A stretch of 64,000 nucleotides of DNA from Salinisphaera japonica YTM-1 (lineage in GTDB: Bacteria; Pseudomonadota; Gammaproteobacteria; Nevskiales; Salinisphaeraceae). Shown one piece after another: positions 33,773 to 42,451 of the stretch (position 1 is the stretch's first letter; every line of letters starts with the position of its first letter). The stretch is from the NCBI RefSeq assembly GCF_003788585.1, contig NZ_AYKG01000069.1, forward strand, positions 1 through 64,000. The letters run 5' to 3'. The translations under genes were made by a program, and so were the position numbers. The notes under the pieces were generated by a model. It did no database searches and was not told the DNA's origin. It saw nothing but the letters and a program-made list of their open reading frames with translations.

Positions 33773-36700
33773 GTTCGCTGCCGCGTAGGCAGCTTAGAAA
33801 ACGACAAAATATTTCGCGACGGGTCACTGCTCGTTCGCTGCCGCGTAGGCAGCTTAGAAAGAACCGGTATTTGCGCGCAGATGAGGTGGAGAGTTCGCTG
33901 CCGCGTAGGCAGCTTAGAAACTAGAGAGCATCGTCAGCAACTTTAGAGGTGAGTTCGCTGCCGCGTAGGCAGCTTAGAAATGATCGCCGTCTCGGTAATC
34001 GTGATGCTCACGGTTCGCTGCCGCGTAGGCAGCTTAGAAAAAGAACGCTTGCGGCTTTCTCGTCGCCCATCGGTTCGCTGCCGCGTAGGCAGCTTAGAAA
34101 GCTGGCAGGAATGTCGCTAATTGAATCCAGGCGTTCGCTGCCGCGTAGGCAGCTTAGAAAGCTGTATCTCGACACGTCAACGTATTCGCTGTGTTCGCTG
34201 CCGCGTAGGCAGCTTAGAAATGGACTGGGCGGGCGTGCTGACGCAGATGATCGTTCGCTGCCGCGTAGGCAGCTTAGAAAAACGTGATGGCGTATGCCGA
34301 GCTGGTGAGCGAGTTCGCTGCCGCGTAGGCAGCTTAGAAAAATCGCGGGTGGTGTATTTGTTACCGAGAGTAGTTCGCTGCCGCGTAGGCAGCTTAGAAA
34401 AAACCAAAGAGGCGGCCTGAGATGCAGTGCTCGTTCGCTGCCGCGTAGGCAGCTTAGAAAGCGCGCGCATGACGACAACGTCCACGACAAAAGTTCGCTG
34501 CCGCGTAGGCAGCTTAGAAAACTACGCAAATCTGTGCAGACCATGTGGTAGTGTTCGCTGCCGCGTAGGCAGCTTAGAAAACGATCAATGCCAAGCATGT
34601 CGGCGATGAACGGTTCGCTGCCGCGTAGGCAGCTTAGAAAGCGTCTCAGTCATCGCCCGCTGGGCGTAATGCGTTCGCTGCCGCGTAGGCAGCTTAGAAA
34701 TCCGTGATCTGCACGACCAGCATGTCGCCGGGGTTCGCTGCCGCGTAGGCAGCTTAGAAATGATTATAGGTTCGGATCGCCTTACCGTTGGCGTTCGCTG
34801 CCGCGTAGGCAGCTTAGAAAAAAGAGATGGCCGAATCCCTCGAGCGCGAGCCGTTCGCTGCCGCGTAGGCAGCTTAGAAAGAGATCGGCGCGCTATCGAT
34901 CGTGACCGTGCGGTTCGCTGCCGCGTAGGCAGCTTAGAAAACGCGCAAGTGGGCGGTCGTTACCCCGGCCGGGTTCGCTGCCGCGTAGGCAGCTTAGAAA
35001 ACATTATCGCAAACCAACCGACGTGGCATAAGGTTCGCTGCCGCGTAGGCAGCTTAGAAATTTGTACAGCGGGGCATCGTCGAGCTTTGTTTCGTTCGCT
35101 GCCGCGTAGGCAGCTTAGAAAAACACGACCTGGGCTGATCTAGTCCAGCCTGCGTTCGCTGCCGCGTAGGCAGCTTAGAAAAATCGTTACCGGAGCGAGC
35201 ACGGATACTCGTATGTTCGCTGCCGCGTAGGCAGCTTAGAAACGAAAGCGCTGATCGATCGGGTCATCGAGCAGGTTCGCTGCCGCGTAGGCAGCTTAGA
35301 AAAGCGTGCCGATGCGCGTCGCCAGGATATTGGCGTTCGCTGCCGCGTAGGCAGCTTAGAAACGTGGGCTGGCGATACGTGATGCTGTGCATGCGTTCGC
35401 TGCCGCGTAGGCAGCTTAGAAAGAAGCCCGCGATCACGCGGAATCGGCAGTCAAGTTCGCTGCCGCGTAGGCAGCTTAGAAAACGGGTTGCACGTTCGAC
35501 GCATCAAACGCCTAGTTCGCTGCCGCGTAGGCAGCTTAGAAATGGGCGTGCGGGTCCATCTGGCCCGTGGTCAAGTTCGCTGCCGCGTAGGCAGCTTAGA
35601 AAAGCGCAATCTGACGCGAAGCCTCGTATCGCAAGTTCGCTGCCGCGTAGGCAGCTTAGAAAATGTAGCTATCGGCTGCGCGCTGCATCGTGTTGTTCGC
35701 TGCCGCGTAGGCAGCTTAGAAAAGCGCGCGGACGCCCGCCGGGCCATGTCCATCGTTCGCTGCCGCGTAGGCAGCTTAGAAAGCTGGCCTGAACCGCCCG
35801 GGCGTCAACGCCGAGTTCGCTGCCGCGTAGGCAGCTTAGAAATGAAACGCGTTGACCCAGCCGATGCCCGAATCGTTCGCTGCCGCGTAGGCAGCTTAGA
35901 AATGCATAACCTCCGCAAGTTAATCGAGCGAGAGGTTCGCTGCCGCGTAGGCAGCTTAGAAAATGTCATAGCTGAGATAGATCGAGTCAAACCGGTTCGC
36001 TGCCGCGTAGGCAGCTTAGAAAGCTTGGATTCTGTCATCGGAGCACTAGGCGGGGTTCGCTGCCGCGTAGGCAGCTTAGAAAAACTGGGCGCGCCACCAC
36101 GAGCAGATGGCCGAGTTCGCTGCCGCGTAGGCAGCTTAGAAAGATCTCATCGATGAGATCAATGCGCTCAAGCAGTTCGCTGCCGCGTAGGCAGCTTAGA
36201 AATGCTTGAGCCGGTGTATGCCATCCAGATCGGCGTTCGCTGCCGCGTAGGCAGCTTAGAAATGCGCGGCACGCGATTGGACAAGGGCACCTACGTTCGC
36301 TGTCGCGTAGGCAGCTTAGAAAGTTGACGCGTTTCGCGAGATGTTGGTGCGCGGGTTCGCTGCCGCGTAGGCAGCTTAGAAAAGCGCCTCACTCTCGATG
36401 TGTAGGACTGCATGGTTCGCTGCCGCGTAAGCAGCTTAGAAAATCACAAAACACGAGATCGTGTCGTGCTCGAGGTTCGCTGCCGCGTAGGCAGCTTAGA
36501 AAGAGACGTGGGCCCGCTGGGCCCGTGACGCGATGTTCGCTGCCGCGTAGGCAGCTTAGAAATTCGCCGTACGACGCCGGCGGCCAGGGCCGGCGTTCGC
36601 TGCCGCGTAGGCAGCTTAGAAATCGATTGCCTGTGCAACAGCATCTCGCTCGGCGTTCGCTGCCGCGTAGGCAGCTTAGAAAATCGAAAAACTCGACGTT

Positions 36701-37163
36701 TGCGGACGAACTCCGTTCGCTGCCGCGTAGGCAGCTTAGAAAGACATGGCCGACTTCTGTACCTGCATTGTTGATGTTCGCTGCCGCGTAGGCAGCTTAG
36801 AAACAGACGCAGGACAAACTGGTCAACCCGCCAATGTTCGCTGCCGCGTAGGCAGCTTAGAAATGGTTGACGCGTGGCAGTGCTACTGCCGTACGGTTCG
36901 CTGCCGCGTAGGCAGCTTAGAAACGGCGAAACCGTCCACGAGCTGCTGGAGCGGGGTTCGCTGCCGCGTAGGCAGCTTAGAAAATCAGTGACGACCCAAA
37001 CCGGAAAGCCGCAACGTTCGCTGCCGCGTAGGCAGCTTAGAAAGGCGATTCGTCGGCGCTGGCTTCGCCGGACGGGTTCGCTGCCGCGCAGGCAGCTTAG
37101 AAAAGACGAGGGCACGTAATTGACGGCTTCCTGAGGTTCGCTGCCGCGTAGGCAGCTCAAAAA
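33773..37163 (+). CRISPR. Type I-F CRISPR array 1: 57 repeats, 56 spacers
   Basis: Repeats of 28 bp (GTTCG, stem CTGCC, loop GCGTA, stem GGCAG, tail CTTAGAAA) with spacers of 32 bp and three of 33 bp. The five-base-pair stem and eight-base tail fit Csy4/Cas6f processing. Most repeats are identical. Variants are near 36296 (CTGTC stem), near 36416 (GCGTAAGCAG), near 37076 (GCGCA loop) and the terminal copy at 37136 (tail CTCAAAAA). The variants cluster at the right end, so the leader is on the left. Confidence 0.98.
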
Positions 37164-37281
37164 CCGCCGTGCCCCTCAATCTCGTCCTAGCTGAAGTTAG
37201 CTGCTTCAGCCTGGCGATTTGCGCAATGTTTTCCGGATATTTACGTTATTTATTTCGGGGGACACAAGTCGGGGGTTTGGC

Positions 37282-38265
37282 GTGGATGATCTGGCACCAG
37301 GCGATCTGAAAACGATACTGCATTCCAAGCGGGCCAATCTTTACTACTTGCAGTATTGCCGGGTGCTTGTGAAGGGCGGCCGTGTGTCCTATGTCACCGA
37401 CGAAGGACGCGAATCGAAATACTGGAATATTCCGATCGCCAATACGACTTCGATGCTGTTGGGCACGGGCACGTCCATCACCCAGGCCGCCATGCGCGAG
37501 TTGGCCAAAGCCGGTGTGCTGGTCGGGTTTTGTGGTGGCGGCGGCACGCCGTTGTTTGCGGCCAATGAAGTAGATGTCGACGTGGCGTGGTTGTCGCCAC
37601 AAAGCGAATATCGGCCAACGGCCTATTTACAGCAATGGGTGAGCTTCTGGTTCGACGACACACTCCGTTTAGCAGCGGCCAAAGCGTTTCAGACGCAGCG
37701 TTTGCAACAGATATCGACCCTATGGGCTGATGATCGCGGCCTGCGCCAGGCCGGCTTCAAGTGCGATTTGAAGACATTACAGGACGCGCTGGCTCGCAAC
37801 GGCGACGACATCGAACACGCTGACAACACCACCGAGCTGTTAACGCTTGAAGCGCGCTTGACCAAGACCTTGTTCAAACTGGCCGTGGAAGCCACTGACT
37901 ACGGCGAATTCACGCGGGCCAAGCGCGGCAGTGGCCTCGATCCGGCGAATCGGTTTCTCGATCACGGCAATTATCTGGCCTATGGCTTGGCCGCGACCTG
38001 TTGCTGGGTGCTGGGGTTGCCGCACGGCCTGGCCGTCCTGCATGGCAAGACACGCCGCGGCGGGCTGGTTTTTGATGTCGCCGATCTGATCAAGGATGCC
38101 GTGATTCTGCCGCAGGCGTTCATTTCCGCGGTCAACGGCGATGAGGAGCAGGCGTTTCGCCAGGCCTGTATCGAACGCCTGGCACAGGTCGAGGCGCTCG
38201 ACGGCATGATCGAGACGGTACAAAACGTCGCCGACGATCTGGCAAGACGAGCCGCCAGCGCATGA
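37282..38265 (+). CDS. cas1: Type I-F Cas1 integrase
   Basis: A 327-residue Cas1f. The start is placed at GTG 37282 (VDDLAPGDLKTILHSKRAN), because this matches family N-termini and length and GGGGG lies six bases upstream. The open frame extends 21 codons further to a TTG. Family signatures include YWNIPIANTTSMLLGTGTSI, FCGGGGTPLF, the late metal ligands in FLDHGNYLAYGLAA and LHGKTRRGGLVFDVADLIKD. It forms the adaptation complex with Cas2/3 and overlaps cas2-3 by four bases. Confidence 0.96.
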   Translation: MDDLAPGDLKTILHSKRANLYYLQYCRVLVKGGRVSYVTDEGRESKYWNIPIANTTSMLLGTGTSITQAAMRELAKAGVLVGFCGGGGTPLFAANEVDVDVAWLSPQSEYRPTAYLQQWVSFWFDDTLRLAAAKAFQTQRLQQISTLWADDRGLRQAGFKCDLKTLQDALARNGDDIEHADNTTELLTLEARLTKTLFKLAVEATDYGEFTRAKRGSGLDPANRFLDHGNYLAYGLAATCCWVLGLPHGLAVLHGKTRRGGLVFDVADLIKDAVILPQAFISAVNGDEEQAFRQACIERLAQVEALDGMIETVQNVADDLARRAASA

Positions 38266-41200
38266 ACGTGCTGCTGGTATCGCAGTGCAACAAGAACGCA
38301 CTGCGAGAGACGCGCCGCATACTCGACCAGTTCGCCGAGCGTCGCGGCGATCGCACATGGCAAACACCGATCACCAAGGCGGGGCTGGATACGCTACGCA
38401 AGATGCTGCGCAAAACAGCACGCAAGAACACGGCGGTGGCCTGCCACTGGATACGCGGGACGAATCACAGCGAGCTGCTCTGGGTAGTGGGCAACGCGGC
38501 GCGTTTCAATTCGCGGGGCGCGACACCGACGCACACAACGAAACGCAACGTCCTGCGCGCCCAGGACGAGAACAACTGGCACACCGGCGAAGACATCACC
38601 CTGCTCGCGATGATGAGCGGGCTAATGCATGACTTGGGTAAGGCGACTCTTGCGTTCAAGCAACGCTTGGACGGCCGTCTTACCGAGCGCAACCGCTTTC
38701 GCCATGAATGGGTTTCGCTACGTCTGTTTCTGGCGTTCGTCGGCAATGACGACGACGAGGCCTGGCTGACGCGACTACTCGATGCCGATAGTTACGACCT
38801 GATGGCTTGGACACGTACACCGGCGTTTCAACGCGACGGCCTGGATGCGAGCGATCCTTACCCGTTCCGCGGCTTGCCGCCTTTGGCGAAGGCAATCGCC
38901 TGGCTGATCGTATCCCACCACCGGCTACCGGTCGCGCCGGCTATGCAGGACGATGGGCAACAGGCGCGCTTGGGCAGCCGGGCAAAATCGTTTAACCCAG
39001 ACTGGCTAGATGCGCCACTCGACGCTTTATCTCATACGTGGAACGAGCGACTGTCGCCGGGCGACGAAAGCGAGATCGCCCCCTACTGGGCGCTGGCCGG
39101 CGAGTTACCGGTCGCCAGTCAAGACTGGCGCAAGAAAGCCGCCCGGCTGGCCCGTCGCCTGCTCGAGCTTAAAAGCAAACACCGCGACGACTGGCACGAA
39201 AACCCTTACGTGCTACATCTGGCCCGACTGAGCCTGATGCTGGCAGACCACTATTATTCCAGCCTCGGTCTGGACGATAACGACCGGCCGGTACCCGCGC
39301 GGCGGGCTTTCGTGCATCCCAACTCTCCGCTGAAAGCGAATACGACCCGCAATCGCGCCGGGCGAGTCGTGGTCAACCAGAGCCTGGACGAGCACCTGTT
39401 GGGCGTGACGCACCACGCCGGCCAAATTGCCCATGCCCTACCGACACTCGAGCGCGATCTGGCGCGTATCGGCCGGCATCGGGGCCTGCGAAAACGTAGT
39501 GGCAAAGGCAAGTTTCAATGGCAGGATACGGCGTTCGATCAGGCAGTGGGGCTGCGCGAACGCGCGGCCCGCAACGGCGCTTTCATCATCAACATGGCGT
39601 CAACCGGCTGCGGCAAGACCCTGGCCAACGCCCGCCTGCTTTATGCTCTGGCTGATCCGCAACAAGGCATGCGGGCAACGTTCGCGCTCGGGTTACGCGC
39701 GCTGACCCAGCAAACCGGGCGCAGCTATCGTAAAGATCTGCACCTGAGCGATGACGAGCTGGCGATACGCGTGGGCGGCAGTGCGAGCCGCGCGCTATTT
39801 GCCTACTACGAGCGACTGGCCGAAGAAACGGGTTCGGCGTCTGTTCAACACCTGATCGACGAGGATGATCACGTGTTGTTCGGAGCATCCAACAACCAAC
39901 ACTCGCTGCTGACCTGGACCCACCACAACCCGAAAACCAAAAGCCTGATCGCCGCGCCGATGCTGGTCTGTACCGTGGATCATCTCGTGCCGGCCACCGA
40001 ATCCCTGCGCGGCGGGCGCCAGATCGCGCCCATGCTGCGCCTGATGAGTAGCGATCTCGTGCTCGATGAGCTGGATGACTATGGCCTCGACGACCTGCCC
40101 GCCCTGACTCGGCTAGTGCAGTGGGCCGGCATGCTGGGCACGCGGGTCGTGCTGTCGTCAGCCACTTTGCCGCCCGATATGGTCGAGGGCATGTTTCTGG
40201 CCTATCAGGCCGGTCGACGTGACTACCAGCGCAATCGCGGCGCCGATGGACCGCATGCTGCGGCCGCCGATGTGCCCTGTCTTTGGGTCGACGAATTCGG
40301 CGTACAACAAAACGACTGCGGCCAAGCGTCAGCGTTCGCCAGCGCGCACGACGACTTCGTGCAACGCCGCGCCGACAAACTTCGGCAGAAGCCCACGCTG
40401 CGTCTCGGCGCGCTCTGGCCGCTCGATATCGCCGGCGCCCAGAAACGAGAACAAACACGCGCGGCCTTTGCGCAGCATGTGCGTGATGCCGCACTCGATC
40501 TCCACCACGACCATGCCACGCCGGTTCCGGCTAGCCACAAGCACGTCAGCTTCGGTCTGTTGCGCATGGCCAATATCGATCCGCTGTTCGATGTTGCCAA
40601 AACACTGTTTGAAATGGGCGCCCCCGAGGACACCCAGTTCCATCTGTGTGTCTATCACGCGCGTTTTCCGCTCGCACAACGCGCGGCCATCGAACAGCAG
40701 CTCGATACGGCCTTGAACCGCCGCGATGAAACCGCGGTTTTTAAGGATCCGGACATTCGCCGCGCGCTCGAACAGAGCACGGCCACCCATCATCTATTCA
40801 TCGTGCTGGCCTCGCCGGTCTGTGAGGTGGGGCGTGACTGGGATGCCGACTGGGCCATCGCAGAGCCGTCTTCGATGCGCGCGCTGATTCAGCTCGCCGG
40901 CCGCGTACAACGCCACCGCCAGCAGCCAAACGGCCGCGCGAATCTAGTGATCTTCGACACTAATCTTCGGCATTTCGATAACAACCGTGGCCCTGACGGC
41001 AAGCCGGCAGCTATCTTCGTGCGACCGGGCTTCGAGCAAGAGCGCGTTGCAGCCAACCACCCCTTTCGATTGGTGGCGCATCGGCTCGGCAAGCTGATGC
41101 GCGCCGACGAATACCAGACGATCGATGCCTTACCACGCGTCGCACCGCGCCCGGCCGCTGAACGTCAACCCAAGACCCATCTGGTCGATCTAGAACATGT

Positions 41201-41663
41201 GCGCATGGCCGATACCATGCAGCCGATATCGGCCGACGCGACACGACGGCTGAACGCCGCCAGCGCTTGGCAATATCCCCAGTCCATGCTGACCGGCGTG
41301 CTCGCTCAGCAACAACCGTTTCGCGACAATACGATGCGGACCGTACAGCTGGTGCTGCTACCCGACGACGATGAGGCGGGTACACTTAGCCTGTATCGAG
41401 TCGAGGCGGATCCGGCTCGACGCGGCCAGAGCCTATATGTACCGGTTGAGAACAGCCAACGTGACAACATCGCCCTGTCATGCGGCCCACGCGTCGCGCC
41501 GTGGGGCGAGTTCGATCTCTACGGCCTGGTCGACGCCCAAGCCCGCGTGCACGACCTGACGCTGCATGTCGCCGCCTGTCGCTTCAGCCAGCTGGAAGCG
41601 CCAGACAGCGCGCAAGGCTGGCGCTACCACCCGTGGCTTGGGTTTTCGATATGGCGCGGGTAA
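38262..41663 (+). CDS. cas3: Cas2-Cas3 fusion nuclease-helicase (Cas3f)
   Basis: An 1133-residue fusion diagnostic of type I-F. Residues about 1-95 are the Cas2-like domain. The HD nuclease follows (GLMHDLGKATLAFK, about 121-134). The SF2 helicase has Walker A STGCGKT (447-453), a DEAD-box variant in LVLDELDDYG (about 600), SSATLP (about 633) and a late helicase motif including QLAGRVQRHRQ. It degrades targets marked by the Csy complex and takes part in spacer acquisition. No disruption is seen. The 3' end is overlapped antisense by a toxin remnant. Confidence 0.96.
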   Translation: MNVLLVSQCNKNALRETRRILDQFAERRGDRTWQTPITKAGLDTLRKMLRKTARKNTAVACHWIRGTNHSELLWVVGNAARFNSRGATPTHTTKRNVLRAQDENNWHTGEDITLLAMMSGLMHDLGKATLAFKQRLDGRLTERNRFRHEWVSLRLFLAFVGNDDDEAWLTRLLDADSYDLMAWTRTPAFQRDGLDASDPYPFRGLPPLAKAIAWLIVSHHRLPVAPAMQDDGQQARLGSRAKSFNPDWLDAPLDALSHTWNERLSPGDESEIAPYWALAGELPVASQDWRKKAARLARRLLELKSKHRDDWHENPYVLHLARLSLMLADHYYSSLGLDDNDRPVPARRAFVHPNSPLKANTTRNRAGRVVVNQSLDEHLLGVTHHAGQIAHALPTLERDLARIGRHRGLRKRSGKGKFQWQDTAFDQAVGLRERAARNGAFIINMASTGCGKTLANARLLYALADPQQGMRATFALGLRALTQQTGRSYRKDLHLSDDELAIRVGGSASRALFAYYERLAEETGSASVQHLIDEDDHVLFGASNNQHSLLTWTHHNPKTKSLIAAPMLVCTVDHLVPATESLRGGRQIAPMLRLMSSDLVLDELDDYGLDDLPALTRLVQWAGMLGTRVVLSSATLPPDMVEGMFLAYQAGRRDYQRNRGADGPHAAAADVPCLWVDEFGVQQNDCGQASAFASAHDDFVQRRADKLRQKPTLRLGALWPLDIAGAQKREQTRAAFAQHVRDAALDLHHDHATPVPASHKHVSFGLLRMANIDPLFDVAKTLFEMGAPEDTQFHLCVYHARFPLAQRAAIEQQLDTALNRRDETAVFKDPDIRRALEQSTATHHLFIVLASPVCEVGRDWDADWAIAEPSSMRALIQLAGRVQRHRQQPNGRANLVIFDTNLRHFDNNRGPDGKPAAIFVRPGFEQERVAANHPFRLVAHRLGKLMRADEYQTIDALPRVAPRPAAERQPKTHLVDLEHVRMADTMQPISADATRRLNAASAWQYPQSMLTGVLAQQQPFRDNTMRTVQLVLLPDDDEAGTLSLYRVEADPARRGQSLYVPVENSQRDNIALSCGPRVAPWGEFDLYGLVDAQARVHDLTLHVAACRFSQLEAPDSAQGWRYHPWLGFSIWRG

Positions 41664-41980
41664 AAGTCGCCGACGGCCCGGCCTGCGAGACAGGCGTGAC
41701 CTTGTCCGGGATATTTCCGACAGGCGTGCACCACGGCGATGATGTCGACGCGCTCCGCCCCGACTTTGTAAACGATCAGGTAATTGGGATGCGCGACCAA
41801 TTCACGCGTACCCACCACGCGGCCGCGCGGGTAGAGATCGGGGTACTGGGCCAGCGCAACGACAACGGCCTTAATGCGCTTCGTGAACTAACGCGCAGCC
41901 GGCGGGTTGTCTTCGGCGATGAACGCAACGATCTCGACGAGTTGCCTTCGAGCGGCTTCTCGCCAAACAACAGGCCGCAT
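41624..41980 (-). pseudogene. RelE/ParE-superfamily toxin with in-frame amber stop
   Basis: A single frame of 119 codons carries a recognisable RelE/ParE toxin (MRPVVWREAARRQLVEIVAF, later GTRELVAHPNYLIVYKV and VDIIAVVHACRKYP) but is interrupted by TAG at codon 31 (41888-41890), between NPPAAR and FTKRIKAVV. Restoring one base (for example CAG) would give an intact toxin. The ATG shares one base with the antitoxin stop (TGATG). The last 40 bp overlap cas2-3 antisense. The single nonsense change suggests recent inactivation. Confidence 0.8.
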
Positions 41981-42174
41981 CAGCAGTTTTGGGGGCCTCG
42001 CTGCTCGGCGCGATCGACGATGGTCGCCATCTCCGCCATCACCTCGTCGTGCGCCACCGCCGGCCGGTCGTCCGCAAGCCCCAACCGAACCTGTTCACTC
42101 AGCCAGCAATCATGGCTTTCGGCCTCGGCTTCCGTGTCGAACTCGCTGACGCGAGGGTCCTGGGATTTCGGCAT
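41980..42174 (-). CDS. RelB/ParD-type antitoxin
   Basis: A 64-residue small acidic protein (starting MPKSQDPRVSEFDTEAEAES, with WLSEQVRLGLADDRPAVAHDEVMAEM). The DDPRP-like and HDEVM motifs are common in antitoxins partnered with RelE/ParE toxins. It is intact and precedes the interrupted toxin frame, giving the usual antitoxin-toxin order. The module is antisense inside the cas locus, directly downstream of the crRNA-like element on the same strand. Confidence 0.75.
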   Translation of the reverse strand: MPKSQDPRVSEFDTEAEAESHDCWLSEQVRLGLADDRPAVAHDEVMAEMATIVDRAEQRGPQNC

Positions 42175-42244
42175 GGCGGCGCGTCTGTTGCTACTGAACA
42201 GTCTAAGCCAAAAAGTCTCTATATCAGGCTTGTCATTTCGAGCT

Positions 42245-42272
42245 GCGAAGCCTCTCACCCACCGAGGCTCGC
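42245..42272 (-). terminator. Hairpin following the crRNA-like element
   Basis: On the minus strand the second degenerate repeat runs into GCGAGCCTC, a seven-base loop and GAGGCTTCGC, a nine-base-pair stem with one bulged base. It could stop or stabilise the short transcript. There is no T-run, so termination is not assured. Confidence 0.4.
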
Positions 42273-42342
42273 AATATATCTGCCTACTCGGCAGCGAATC
42301 GTTTTACAAACAGTCTTCTGAGCTACCTGCGCGGTAGTGAGT
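42272..42342 (-). ncRNA. crRNA-like RNA: degenerate repeat, 15-nt guide, degenerate repeat (CreA/CreR-like)
   Basis: On the minus strand, degenerate repeat 1 (42342-42315) matches the array 2 repeat at 22 of 28 bases. Its hairpin stem has changed on both sides (CTACC with GGTAG), so pairing is kept, and it ends in the handle CTCAGAAG. A 15-base guide (ACTGTTTGTAAAACG, 42314-42300) follows. Degenerate repeat 2 (42299-42272) matches the array 1 repeat at 18 of the first 20 bases, including the full stem, but at only one of the last eight, the part beyond the Csy4 cleavage site. Csy4 cleavage would yield an 8-nt handle, 15-nt guide and 20-nt 3' hairpin. Confidence 0.85.
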
Positions 42343-42347
42343 GAGGA

Positions 42348-42376
42348 ATCTTACAGCAGCCGATACGGTGCGAAAA
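42348..42376 (-). promoter_or_regulatory. Weak candidate promoter for the crRNA-like RNA
   Basis: On the minus strand TAAGAT (42353-42348) lies 17 bp after TTTTCG (42376-42371). Transcription would start near 42341, at the first degenerate repeat. The -35 is poor, so this is only a candidate. Confidence 0.35.
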
Positions 42377-42398
42377 AATCTGAATACTTACAGCAACC

Positions 42399-42415
42399 TG
42401 TATTACATACAGTGG
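42399..42415 (-). promoter_or_regulatory. Protospacer and CC PAM for the 15-nt guide
   Basis: On the minus strand CC (42415-42414) is followed by ACTGTATGTAATACA (42413-42399). Aligned to the guide, positions 1-5, 7-11 and 13-14 match; 6, 12 and 15 differ. CC is the type I-F PAM, and every sixth base is flipped out and unpaired in type I complexes, so the two internal mismatches are silent. The site ends one base before a -35 box, so a bound Csy complex would occlude the promoter. Confidence 0.85.
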
Positions 42416-42416
42416 A

Positions 42417-42445
42417 TTGACATACGAATAGACGGAGCCTAGATT
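42417..42445 (+). promoter_or_regulatory. Sigma-70-type promoter of the CreT-like leader and csy operon
   Basis: A perfect -35 box TTGACA (42417-42422), a 17-bp spacer and a -10 box TAGATT (42440-42445) point toward csy1, with an expected start near 42452. It is the only strong promoter I see in the 500 bp before csy1. Confidence 0.75.
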
Positions 42446-42451
42446 GTTAGG

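Noticed and set aside
33674-37160. Open reading frames on both strands across CRISPR array 1 encoding repeated motifs such as VRCRVGSLE or FLSCLRGSE
   Set aside because: They are translations of the 28-bp repeats in different frames; there are no ribosome sites and the period is exactly that of the array.
37219-37281. TTG-initiated 21-codon extension of Cas1
   Set aside because: Family members start at the position of GTG 37282, which has a better ribosome site; the extension has no similarity to Cas1.
42197-42204. A second possible guide match (ACTGTT) in the antitoxin promoter region on the minus strand
   Set aside because: Only six bases match, the preceding dinucleotide is AG rather than CC, and the following bases do not fit.
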